Part shown: positions 14,598 to 22,915 of the stretch, in pieces
Layout of the letters: every line of letters begins with the position of its first letter
How positions within the stretch are numbered: position 1 is the stretch's first letter
NCBI GenBank assembly: GCA_927911475.1
Contig: CAKMPP010000056.1
Coordinates: forward strand, 1-22,915
Direction of reading: 5' to 3'
From: an uncultured Solobacterium sp.
GTDB lineage: Bacteria; Bacillota_I; Bacilli_A; Erysipelotrichales; Erysipelotrichaceae
DNA: 22,915 bases
Translations under genes and position numbers: made by a program
The notes under the pieces: model-generated
Told to the model about the DNA's origin: nothing
The model's input: only the letters and a program-made list of their open reading frames with translations
The model's database searches: none

Positions 14598-14960
14598 ATG
14601 TGGAATCGTAAATTTGGCAGAAATGCTGATCACCGCAAAGCTATGTTGAGAAACTTAGCTACTTCTGTCATCATGTATGGCAAGGTAGAAACAACAGAAG
14701 CTAAAGCTAAAGATATGAGATCTGTAGTTGACGAGTTAATCACTTTAGGTAAGAAGGGTGATTTAGCTGCTCGTCGTCAGGCTGCTGCTTTCGTAAGAAA
14801 TGTTGTAGCTGATGAAAAGACAGGACAGACAGTATTAAAGAAGTTATTTGAAGAAGTAGCTCCTAAGTATGCTGATCGTAAGGGCGGATATACACGTGTT
14901 GTTAAGACAGGTGTTCGTCGTGGCGATGCTGCTCCAATGGCTTATATCGAATTAGTTTAA
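14598..14960 (+). CDS. rplQ: 50S ribosomal protein L17
   Basis: A 120-residue L17 with FGRNADHRKAMLRNLATS, the DMRSVVDELITLGKKGDL region, and the end GGYTRVVKTGVRRGDAAPMA. It sits near the exit tunnel beside L22 and L32. The usual start is MAYRKLGR; here it is MWNRKFGR, fixed by ACAGGAGG. It is the last gene of the superoperon and is followed at once by a terminator. Confidence 0.98.
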   Translation: MWNRKFGRNADHRKAMLRNLATSVIMYGKVETTEAKAKDMRSVVDELITLGKKGDLAARRQAAAFVRNVVADEKTGQTVLKKLFEEVAPKYADRKGGYTRVVKTGVRRGDAAPMAYIELV

Positions 14961-14970
14961 TCAAAAGATA

Positions 14971-15001
14971 GACCGTATATCAATGATATATGGTCTTTTT
15001 T
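14971..15001 (+). terminator. Rho-independent terminator of the ribosomal superoperon
   Basis: An 11-bp stem (14971-14981 with 14985-14995, one G-T pair) with a three-base loop is followed by a run of six T. It begins ten bases after the rplQ stop. Confidence 0.9.
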
Positions 15002-15045
15002 ATCTTAAGATTTGATGGCTTTCTATCGTATAAGAGTTTAAAGAT

Positions 15046-15054
15046 TGATATAAT
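15046..15054 (+). promoter_or_regulatory. Extended -10 promoter of the lipoprotein operon
   Basis: TGATATAAT is a perfect extended -10 with consensus TATAAT at 15049-15054; no good -35 lies 16-18 bp upstream. The predicted start, near 15061, is within about two bases of the lipoprotein ATG at 15063. Confidence 0.6.
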
Positions 15055-15062
15055 AATTACAT

Positions 15063-16219
15063 ATGAAAATGATAAAAATATTATGCATAACTGCATTATT
15101 ATTGGTAGGATGTGGCCAGCGCACTATACAACAATCAAATGTAGAACAAACGGTTCAGGCAGATGATTCTACATTAGGAGAATATACTACAGCATTAAAA
15201 AATCGTAAGATTGATTCTTCGTGGACAGTAAGTGTACAGTCAAAATATACGATGACTTATAGTGACAAAACATTAGATACATATCTTATGGATGGAGTAT
15301 TAGAGGCAGATGGCGATACTGCCCATTATGAGCAACATATCAATGCGGATGGAATGTTATCAGAACTAATGGTGATTACTACGGTGGTAGGTTGTATAAC
15401 ACATATAATTCTGTAAATTACTATGAGGATATGGATTTTAGTAATCTGAAAAAGACAATGCTAGTACCACTTGATCCATATGTATTTGAGGCAGGAGATG
15501 TTGCAGCTATCAAAAAAGATAAAAATGAGTATACGATACAACTCCAAGCAGAACGTGCAAAAGAAATTTTCTTAAATCGATATGATTCTTACGGCTTAAA
15601 GAATTTTGATTCATTTGATATCACAAGCAATGAAATTCATGTGTCATTTGATGATAATCAGCACTATATTAAAGAAACAGCAGTATTCAATACTACAATC
15701 ACAACAAATGGACAGACAGTAAATATCAAATATGAAAGTGAAATAAACTATCTGAAATTTGGTGAAACAACAGTATCTATCAGTGATGAAACAAAACAAG
15801 CTGAAAGTACATATGTCTATTACAAAGACATTGATACAAGTTCAATTCAAACAGTAACAACTGATGATGATTCACCTGAAGATACAGTTACAGCAACCTT
15901 CAAAAAGAGACTGGTTTCACGTCTTAATTACACAAAAGAATCTGAAGATGTCTATAGCAATAAATTCAATGAGAATGAAAGCTACCGCATTGATTTTGCG
16001 AACAAGACATTCACTTATAGCAATCGTTCTATCACCTATGTATACAGTTGGAAAGGTGATAACGGAAGTTTAGGTGCATGTCAGTATGACTTTATAAATA
16101 ATAGTCAAACATCAATCTGCGAAGAAAGTACGGTTGAGTTTATCAAGAAGACAAAATTATTCCTGCAGATGGAATTATATTACTGTGGCTTGTCACTAGA
16201 AAAATTACAAGCTGAATAA
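15063..16219 (+). CDS. Secreted lipoprotein of unknown function (frame disrupted near 15367)
   Basis: The N-terminus has MKMIK, a hydrophobic core and a lipobox Leu14-Val15-Gly16-Cys17, so the product should be lipidated at Cys17 and anchored outside the membrane. The first frame stops being sensible at about 15367. Moving to the -1 frame gives NGDYYGGRLYNTYNSVNYYED and runs to 16219, so one base seems lost and the full protein is about 385 residues. It is rich in Thr, Ser, Tyr and Asp with alternating polar/hydrophobic residues, suggesting a beta-sheet fold; I recognise no family. There is no ribosome site before the ATG. It leads an operon with three downstream genes, the next starting ten bases on. 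Confidence 0.7.
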
Positions 16220-16229
16220 AGGAGATAAT

Positions 16230-16498
16230 ATGAGAGCGGTCATTACAGTTGTTGGTAAAGATAAACCGGGTATTCTAGCATACGTTGCTACAAAGTGTGC
16301 TGAACGAGAAATTAATATCGTTGATGTTACGCAGACGTATTACAGGATCTATTTACAATGATCATGATTGTAGAAGTGCCTAGTAATGAAGAAAATTTCC
16401 GTAAGGTAGCAGATGATTTAGAAAGTGCAGGAGATGAACAACATCTCAAGATACATGTCATGCATGAAGATATCTTCAATAGCATGCATACAATATAG
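16230..16498 (+). CDS. ACT-domain protein, UPF0237 family (frame disrupted near 16339)
   Basis: The start MRAVITVVGKDKPGILAYVA is a classic ACT domain, a small-molecule (often amino acid) sensing fold; the GKDKPGI loop is its ligand-side turn. After VDVTQT the frame breaks. Allowing one missing base at about 16338-16340 gives LQDLFTMIMIVEVP and a stop at 16496-16498, about 89 residues, the UPF0237 length. AAAGGAGA at 16218-16225 is the ribosome site. It lies eight bases before a UPF0210 gene; the two families are neighbours in many Firmicutes, suggesting that this protein regulates or partners it. Its exact job is not known. Confidence 0.88.
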
Positions 16499-16506
16499 GT
16501 GAATCT

Positions 16507-17868
16507 ATGCGTATTGAAAGTGATAACATCCTAGAAACGATTCATATGATAGAAGAAGATTGTCTAGATATTCGTACAGTTACAATGGGTATCTCTTTAC
16601 TGGATTGTGCGGATGAAGACATCGATCGCTCGTGCGAAAAAAATTTATAAAAAAATTACAACAAAAGCAAAAGATTTAGTAAAGGTCGCAAAAGATATCT
16701 CACGTGAATATGGCATACCTATTATCAATCAACGTGTATCAGTAACACCGATTGCACTATTACAGAGCGTATCTGGTGGTGATTGCGTGAAGTATGCAAA
16801 GACACTAGATAAAGCTGGCAAAGAGATTGGAATCAACTTTATTGGTGGATATTCTGCGTTAGTGCAAAAGGGAATGACACAAGGGGATTATGAACTGATT
16901 ATGTCCATCCCTCAAGCAATGAAGGAGACAGATATTGTTTGTTCCAGCGTGAATATTGGTTCTACAAAAGCGGGAATTAACATGGATGCAGTTAAAGTGA
17001 TGGGACATATTGTCCGCGAATGTGCTGAAGTTACAAAAGATAATAACTGTTTTGGTGCAGCGAAACTTGTTGTATTCTGTAACGCTGTAGAAGATAATCC
17101 ATTTATGGCAGGTGCCTTCCATGGTGTATCTGAACCAGATTGTGTAATCAATGTTGGTGTATCAGGACCTGGTGTTGTACGTGCTGCCTTACAAAAATTA
17201 GGAGAACATGCGAGCATGGATGAAGTTGCAGCTTGTATCAAGCAAACTGCATTTAAGATTACACGTATGGGACAGCTTGTAGGAAGAGAAGCTTCACAAC
17301 GTTTAAATGTTCCGTTTGGTATCGTTGATTTATCACTAGCCCCAACACCTGCAGTAGGTGATTCTGTTGCACAAATTTTAGAAGAAATTGGTTTAGAAGT
17401 TTGTGGTGGACCAGGTACAACTGCAGCACTTGCAATGTTAATGATGCGGTGAAAAAGGGTGGTGTTATGGCATCCTCTAGTGTAGGCGGATTATCTGGAG
17501 CGTTTATTCCTGTATCAGAAGATGCTGGAATGATTTCTGCAGCAGAACAGGGTATCCTAACAATCGAAAAGTTAGAAGCGATGACAGCGGTATGTTCCGT
17601 TGGCTTAGATATGATTATTGTACCTGGTGATACGACAGCAGAGACACTATCTGCTATAATTGCAGATGAGGCTGCTATCGGTATGATCAACAATAAGACA
17701 ACTGCATGTAGATTAATACCAGCAATTGGTATGGATGCAGGGGATAAATTGGTGTTTGGAGGTCTTTTAGGAGAGGGTCCAATCATGCCAGTTAAGATGA
17801 CGAAAGCAGATAAACTAATCAATCGTGGTGGAAGAATTCCTGCCCCGATACATAGTTTGAAGAATTAA
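16507..17868 (+). CDS. UPF0210 / PFL-like (DUF711) protein with two compensating frameshifts
   Basis: Read across two indels the gene gives about 453 residues, the full UPF0210 length. The N-terminus MRIESDNILETIHMIEED and GISLLDCADEDIDR break at an A7 run (16637-16643, one A too many). The long middle includes GGYSALVQKGMTQGD, CSSVNIGSTKAGINM, NPFMAGAFHGVSEPD, INVGVSGPGVV and FGIVDLSLAPTPAVGDS. A base is then missing near 17441; after it come KKGGVMASSSVGGLSGAFIP and GGRIPAPIHSLKN. The indels cancel, so start and stop share a frame. The family resembles the glycyl-radical (PFL) fold; its reaction is not established. AGGTGA precedes the ATG. Confidence 0.92.
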
Positions 17869-17883
17869 TACTGGAGGGGAATT

Positions 17884-19259
17884 ATGTCAGAAAATCAGAC
17901 AATAAAGGAATTATTAGAAAAAGCAAAACAACGTGATATTGAAGCTGCGAAAGAAATACTAGACGTATCTCAGATAAGATGTACTTTATCACTAGATTAT
18001 TTGTAGCAGACCATGAGCAGGCCAGAAAAGTGGAACAAGCTGGACTAAAGAAAGTATTCTCAAGCTTAAAGGAAGTAACAAATCCTGAGTGGTTTGAATG
18101 CTGGGCAGCTGAAAAGGTTCGTAAGGAAGCAATTGCACATGTATTGCCTTTAGAAGAGTCTAAAACTAACTGCAACATGTATACAGAAGCTGATGAAATC
18201 CCTAATTATATGGCAGTTCTACCAGAAACAGCTGAAGGTAAGAAATACCAAGTATTAGAGATGATGGATAAACTTAGCACAGGGGCTAGAGCTGCTTTAG
18301 CACTCCACTTATATGATGGTTTATCTGTTGAAGAAAGTGCAAAACTATTGATGAGTACTCCACAGTCTGTGATGAGTTGGTTAACAGAAGCCAAAGATAC
18401 ACTAATGAGCAATGGATTCAACTTAGGAACACTCATCGTGTTAATGGATAAGTTAAATCCAGTATCAGATCGTGCAATGGTTCTTAAGATGCAAGATGAT
18501 CTTGCACTACAGTCAGCAGAGGACGATATCCTTAGCGGTGTATTCTCACAACCAGAAGAAACAGTTACACCAGCAGAGGCACCATCTCTTCCAACAGAAG
18601 AGAGTAAGGAAGTAGTATTCCCGAATTTACCATCCACATCAGGTTCTGATGAAAATACAATGCAGATACCAACAGTATCTGATGAAATTGAGGATACATT
18701 ATCACTACCAACAGTAAAGGAAGAACCATCACCAATTTCTCATGAACAAGAAATTCGTTCTTCCGCAACACAAGTCATCAAGAAAGAATTATTTGATGAA
18801 AATGATGAAGCGGTAGAAGACCTTGAGGAAGAGGAGTCTAAGGGTGGAAGTTTCTTCGTAAAATTCTTGATTGTGATTCTAACATTAATGTTAATAGCAG
18901 GACTTGGATGGATTGTATATGATTCAATGGGTGGGAAGTTTGATTTTAAGTCACTTTTTGGCTCAAAGAATAATACAACAAGCGTAGTTGTAAACTCTGA
19001 TACGACACCAGAACCTACTGCTACACCAGCAACGCCAGAACCTACTCCAGAAACACTTGGAGAAGTTGAAGTTGTTATCGATTCCTTGAATATCCGCGGT
19101 GGTGCAGGCACGAACTTTGATGTAGTTGGTTCAGCACAACGTGGAGAGAAGTTTAAAGTACTATCCATTGAACAGACAAGTGATTATACTTGGTATCAAA
19201 TTGGTGAAAACAAGTGGCTTGCAGATAAGAACAATCAGTTCTTAACATATCGTAAATAA
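17884..19259 (+). CDS. Membrane protein with sigma-factor-like N-terminus and external SH3 domain (frame disrupted near 17970)
   Basis: The 5' frame (MSENQTIKELLEKAKQRDIE) joins, after one missing base near 17970, a frame from 17979, giving about 458 residues. The first 175 resemble an ECF sigma factor: a region-2-like helical part with EWFECWAAEKVRKEAIAHVL, then a region-4-like helix-turn-helix with LYDGLSVEESAKLLMSTPQS. An acidic Pro/Thr/Ser/Glu linker of about 150 residues follows, then one membrane helix (about 326-346, VKFLIVILTLMLIAGLGWIV), a TPEPTATPATPEPTPE spacer and a bacterial SH3 domain (about 393-455, DSLNIRGGAGTNFDVVG). The topology places the DNA-binding-like part inside and SH3 outside. 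GGAGGGG precedes the ATG. Region 2 is divergent, so sigma activity is not assured. Confidence 0.75.
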
Positions 19260-19260
19260 C

Positions 19261-19284
19261 AAAAGAGACCATATGGTCTCTTTT
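19261..19284. terminator. Bidirectional terminator between convergent genes
   Basis: A perfect palindrome, AAAAGAGACC (19261-19270) and GGTCTCTTTT (19275-19284) around ATAT. It starts directly after the SH3-protein stop and lies seven bases beyond the helicase stop on the other strand, so it can end both units. Confidence 0.9.
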
Positions 19285-19291
19285 GCTTGGT

Positions 19292-22200
19292 TTAAAGTAG
19301 TTCTAATAAATCTTGTCTGGATAGTGTAGCACTAGATACACCTTCACCAGATAGAATACGATCAGCTAGATTGGATTTCTCTTTTTGAAGTTGAATGATT
19401 CGCTCTTCAATTGTATCCTTGATGATTAAACGGAAGACGTTTACTACATTCGTTTGGCCAATACGATGTGCGCGGTCACTTGCCTGATTCTCCACAGCAG
19501 TATTCCACCAAGGGTCATAATGGATAACGATATCCGCTGCTGTAAGATTTAAACCAGTACCACCAGCCTTTAATGAGATGCAGAAGATAGGGACATTATC
19601 TGTCTGAAAGGATTCTACCATTTCAGCACGCTCTTTCTGTGGAGTGGAACCGACAAGCTTATGATAGCGAATGCCTTTCTTATCAAACTCTTGGGTTAGG
19701 GTATCTAGCATAGAGGTGAATTGGGAGAAGAGTAAAATCTTATGTCCTTCTTCAATTGCATTTTCTACGATATCTAAGCAGAGCTCTTTCTTAGCAGAGT
19801 TACCTTTGTAGTTATCGTATATTAAGCGAGGATCACAACACAACTGACGTAAGCGTGTTAACTCAGCTAAGACCACAATCTTATTCTCCTTGAATTCTTC
19901 ATCACTTTGTTTCTGCAATATTAACTTGAGCTGTTGAACACGAGCTTCGTAGAGATCCTTCTGTTCATATTCTAGTTGCCCAAAATAGATATCTTCAATT
20001 TTATCTGGTAAATCATGCAATACATCCTTCTTACGTCTACGCAGGATAAATGGTGTTACCATCTTTTGTAGTTCTACTTCTAAGAACTCATCTTGGTCAC
20101 GTACAATAGGAAGTTCATAGTTTGTACGGAACTTTTGATAAGAGCCAAAGAATCCCGGAAGGATGAAATCAAAGATAGACCATAGTTCGCTTAATCTATT
20201 TTCGATAGGGGTACCTGTTAAGGCAATACGGAAGCGGCTATTGATTGCCTTTACGGATTGTGCAGCTAGTGTAGACGCATTTTTAATATACTGTGCCTCA
20301 TCGATTACCTGACAAGAGAATTCCATCGTACGATAAACATCAATGTCACGCTTAAGAGCATCATATGATGTAATTAGGATATCATTTTCCAAGGAAGTAC
20401 GAATCAACTCCTTACGGATATTGGCAAAGCCTGAAACCATCGTGTAATGCATATTTGGCATGAATTTGTTAATTTCATTAGCCCAGTTATAAACAAGAGA
20501 AGATGGACATACAATGAGTGCACGTTTGCGGTCCTTCCAAGCCGAAAGTAATGAGATGATTTGAATAGATTTACCTAGACCCATTTCATCTGCAAGTAAT
20601 CCGCCTAGATGATTTTCTTTGAGTGCATAGAGCCAACGGAAACCTTTTTTCTGATATGGTCGTAAGATTGGCTCAATTTCCTGGGGAATAGTGTACTCAA
20701 TATCCTCGATATCTTTCATGTTGCGGATGAGACGCCTAAAGTTTTCCTCTGCTTGGATATCCAAGATAGAAGTCTTTGATAATTGATCGAGGTAGGTTGC
20801 ACGGTAAGCAGGAATGTCAATTGTACCACGGGTAAACTGAGCACTACTAAGATTCATTGCATCTTTAAAGCTTGCAAGAGCTTGTATATTCTCATCAATA
20901 TCGACAAACTCACCACTCTTTAGACGGTAGTATTTCTTCTTCGGATCATATTTACTGAGAATCTCATTCAGTTGTTTGAGATTGATTTGATCACTCACTA
21001 GGTTGAGTTGTAATAAGTCATGATTGACGGATACACCAATCGAAATACGTGTTTGATTATGAATCTTTAGTTTCTTGAGGGATTCAGAGATGAATACATC
21101 AGCCTTCGCCTGCATTTCTAAGATACCAAATTTAATAAAGCGATATACTTTATCGTCATCGTCTGTAAGTGCCATACGATGATTGGAAGGGTCATAGGCA
21201 CTAAACCAAGGTGAGAAGAAATGATCCATATTTTTTTTCGAATGATAAGTCTCGATTACCTGCATTTTCACTTGGCAAGAATACATTGTATTTACCATGA
21301 GAATATATAGCGAAGAGTTCACCGGTGATTAGGTTATCTTGTGGCATATCTAGATATATCTCAAAAGTAGGGACTTCTGGAAGATATTGCGTAGGATTGA
21401 AGCCATCTGTTTGAATGGTTAAATTCTTTTGTAAGATTGGAAACACATTCTTTGCAAAGGTTGCGATATCATCTTCCGCAATAAAGATATTTTCTGATTT
21501 ACCATTATGAAAATAATCGATTAACTTGCGGAAAGCTTGTGAGGCTCTTACGTCGCGATAAATGATATGCCGATTTTCATCAAAAAAAATAGGTGTGTTT
21601 TTTACCTGTGATATATGGTAATACGGTTGTATTAAATTGATATCCATCATCAACTTTCTCGATAGAAGCGTTCATAGATGGTTGCCCATCAATTAGAGTA
21701 TATGGTTGTAAGATACCGTAATGTTCTTTAATGTTGAATGGAAGATTCTTGATTGTATCCCAAAAGATGTCGATTGCGTAAGATTTTACGGTAATTGTAC
21801 GACGGGGTAAATCAGAGGCTTGCATCATCCGATATCCTGGTATACTTTGATAAAGAGAATAGGAAGTTTCATCATGTACATAATCAACTAAATATTGTAC
21901 AAGGGGACGATATCGTGGATGGAAAGACTGTAGTGTGTGAGTAAACTCCAAGGATTTACCATATTTTTTAGTCCTTTCACCATCCATATTCTCAACGAAA
22001 TCAGAAATATTCTGAATGGAATAAAGATGCTCATTTAATAAACCAATCTTAAATCCTACTTCAAGAACATCAGAACGAAACTTTGGGGATATTTCAGGCT
22101 CTAGAATGATATTGAGAGGTCTTTCTGTGAAGGTATTTATGTGTGCTTGATAACTAGATAAGAATTCTTTGAATGACTTATCTGTTTGTTTTTACGTAAA

Positions 22201-22520
22201 GAAGGTTCAGGTTGCACTTCATCTCGTTTTACATAGGCAATCAGTACAGCTGCGATATGTTTACAAGGGGTATGGCGGTAATCAAAATACTCACAGTCAC
22301 AGGACATCTTTGTAATCCATTCATTCTGTGGGCTGAGTTCAATATTAACAATATGGACACTATAATATTCTTCACCTTGAACATTGGCGGTAATTAACTT
22401 GTAATGTTCATCATTTTCAGTGATTTCCATATTAAAGACATTTGCTTCGGTATACTCCTGCATACCTCTGGCATACATTTTTTCACCTATAAAGGCACGC
22501 ACAAACTCAAGTGTTAACAT
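19292..22520 (-). CDS. SWIM zinc finger / SNF2-family helicase (three frame disruptions)
   Basis: Read through three single-base indels this is one protein of about 1,075 residues. The N-terminus has a SWIM finger (CDCEYFDYRHTPCKH), then an SNF2-associated region. The ATPase half holds Walker A LLADEMGLGKS, the DEAQ box (VIDEAQYIKN), motif III LTGTPIENR, ILLFSQFTSMLD, and motifs V-VI SLKAGGTGLNLT and SDRAHRIGQ. Such proteins are ATP-driven dsDNA translocases that remodel protein-DNA complexes; the bacterial role is unclear. Indels: a missing T in the run at 22185-22187, an extra base in A8 at 21582-21589, and an extra base in T8 at 21231-21238. ATG 22520 is chosen because GGAGGGG precedes it; ATG 22532 would add four residues. 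Confidence 0.9.
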
Positions 22521-22546
22521 AGACCCCTCCATTTCTTTATCCTTTC

Positions 22547-22555
22547 ATTCTAACA
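22547..22555 (-). promoter_or_regulatory. Extended -10 promoter for the helicase gene
   Basis: On the minus strand the sequence reads TGTTAGAAT, an extended -10 with TAGAAT at 22552-22547. A start near 22540 would place GGAGGGG and the ATG at 22520 in the transcript, while leaving the upstream ATG at 22532 without its ribosome site. No clear -35 was found. Confidence 0.4.
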
Positions 22556-22578
22556 TGTACCGTATCGAAATAATATAT

Positions 22579-22584
22579 TATACT
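22579..22584 (+). promoter_or_regulatory. -10 box for the methyltransferase gene
   Basis: TATACT ends six bases before the ATG at 22591, so transcription would begin at or next to the start codon. No strong -35 is visible 16-18 bp upstream. The AT-rich stretch offers other -10-like hexamers, so the exact box is uncertain. Confidence 0.35.
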
Positions 22585-22590
22585 GTCTAT

Positions 22591-22915
22591 ATGGATGAAG
22601 TTAGATTACAGGAAATACACGATAAAGCACGTAAGGAGCATGTGCCAATCATGCTAGATGATGGTATGGAATTCTTGCTGGAATACATACGTAGCCATGA
22701 AGGGATACGTGATATCTTGGAAATTGGAACAGCAGTTGGTTACTCTGCTATTCAGATGGCAAACTTACGTTGGGATATGACAATCGATACAGTTGAGATT
22801 AATCCTGAAATGTATCATCAAGCTGTAGATAATATCATGCATGCAGGTATACAAGATAGAGTGCATGCATACTTACAAGATGCCTATCAATTTGAAACAA
22901 AGAAGGTATACGATT
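22591..22915 (+). CDS. SAM-dependent O-methyltransferase, TrmR/YrrM-like (3' end outside window)
   Basis: The first 108 residues of an O-methyltransferase family 3 protein. HVPIMLDDGMEFLL leads to the SAM-binding motif I, ILEIGTAVGYSAIQMA (about residues 42-57), then the acidic end of strand 2 (TVEINPEM, with the glutamate that holds the ribose) and motif IV beginning at YLQDAYQF. In Bacillus subtilis the related YrrM (TrmR) methylates 5-hydroxyuridine at tRNA position 34, which fits this short, soluble form; catechol-type methyltransferases share the fold, so the substrate is inferred. No ribosome site precedes the ATG. It diverges from the helicase gene. Confidence 0.85.
   Translation, partial: MDEVRLQEIHDKARKEHVPIMLDDGMEFLLEYIRSHEGIRDILEIGTAVGYSAIQMANLRWDMTIDTVEINPEMYHQAVDNIMHAGIQDRVHAYLQDAYQFETKKVYD

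Noticed and set aside
15012..15034. TTGATG with TATAAG as a conventional promoter for the lipoprotein gene
   Set aside because: The spacing is only 11 bp, far below the 16-18 bp needed; the extended -10 downstream is a better candidate.
16912..17822. Long reverse-strand frames opposite UPF0210
   Set aside because: They lie wholly opposite a strongly conserved gene, lack promoters and ribosome sites, and read like codon-shadow translations.
18206..19168. Reverse-strand Ser/Thr/Val-rich frames opposite the SH3 protein
   Set aside because: They mirror the Glu/Pro/Thr-rich codons of the plus-strand linker and have no independent gene signals.
1..22915. CRISPR arrays, tRNA or rRNA genes, insertion sequences, prophage attachment sites
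   Set aside because: No spaced direct repeats, cloverleaf-type sequences, transposase motifs or flanking target duplications were noticed in a read-through by eye; subtle cases could be missed.

Overview
The window carries the S10-spc-alpha ribosomal protein superoperon of a low-GC Gram-positive bacterium, followed by a short accessory operon, a convergent SNF2 helicase and the start of a methyltransferase. Gene order, zinc-binding S14, L36 and adenylate kinase, AT-rich intergenic DNA and strong AGGAGG-type ribosome sites point to the Firmicutes. A lineage near Erysipelotrichia is my guess from family resemblance only. No tRNA, rRNA, insertion sequence or CRISPR array was seen.

Layout. 1-931: the 3' end of a PP2C-like phosphatase gene and a HAD hydrolase, ended by a bidirectional terminator (952-979). 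981-1300: A-tract-rich DNA, an extended -10 promoter and a structured 5' leader. 1301-14960: one tight co-directional run of 28 genes: rpsJ-rplC-rplD-rplW-rplB-rpsS-rplV-rpsC-rplP-rpmC-rpsQ-rplN-rplX-rplE-rpsN-rpsH-rplF-rplR-rpsE-rplO-secY-adk-infA-rpmJ-rpsM-rpsK-rpoA-rplQ. It makes ribosomal proteins, the translocon core SecY, adenylate kinase, IF-1 and the RNA polymerase alpha subunit. rpmD (L30) and map are absent from their usual places. A terminator follows rplQ. 15049-19284: a probable four-gene operon of a lipoprotein, an ACT-domain UPF0237 protein, a UPF0210 (PFL-like) protein, and a membrane protein joining a sigma-factor-like cytoplasmic part to an outside SH3 domain. 19292-22520 (minus strand): a SWIM-SNF2 helicase. 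22591 to the end: the 5' part of an O-methyltransferase.

Reading frames. Nine single-base frame disruptions occur: one in rplD and eight between 15.3 and 22.2 kb. Several lie in A or T runs, and reading across each restores conserved family sequence. Sequencing or assembly error is the simplest explanation, but the crowding outside the ribosomal genes deserves a check.

The most interesting points are the sigma-like/TM/SH3 protein and its operon, the folded S10 leader with competing hairpins, a possible pseudoknot ahead of rplB, the promoter-in-hairpin before infA, the missing rpmD, and two genes whose -10 boxes sit so close to the ATG that leaderless transcripts are likely.
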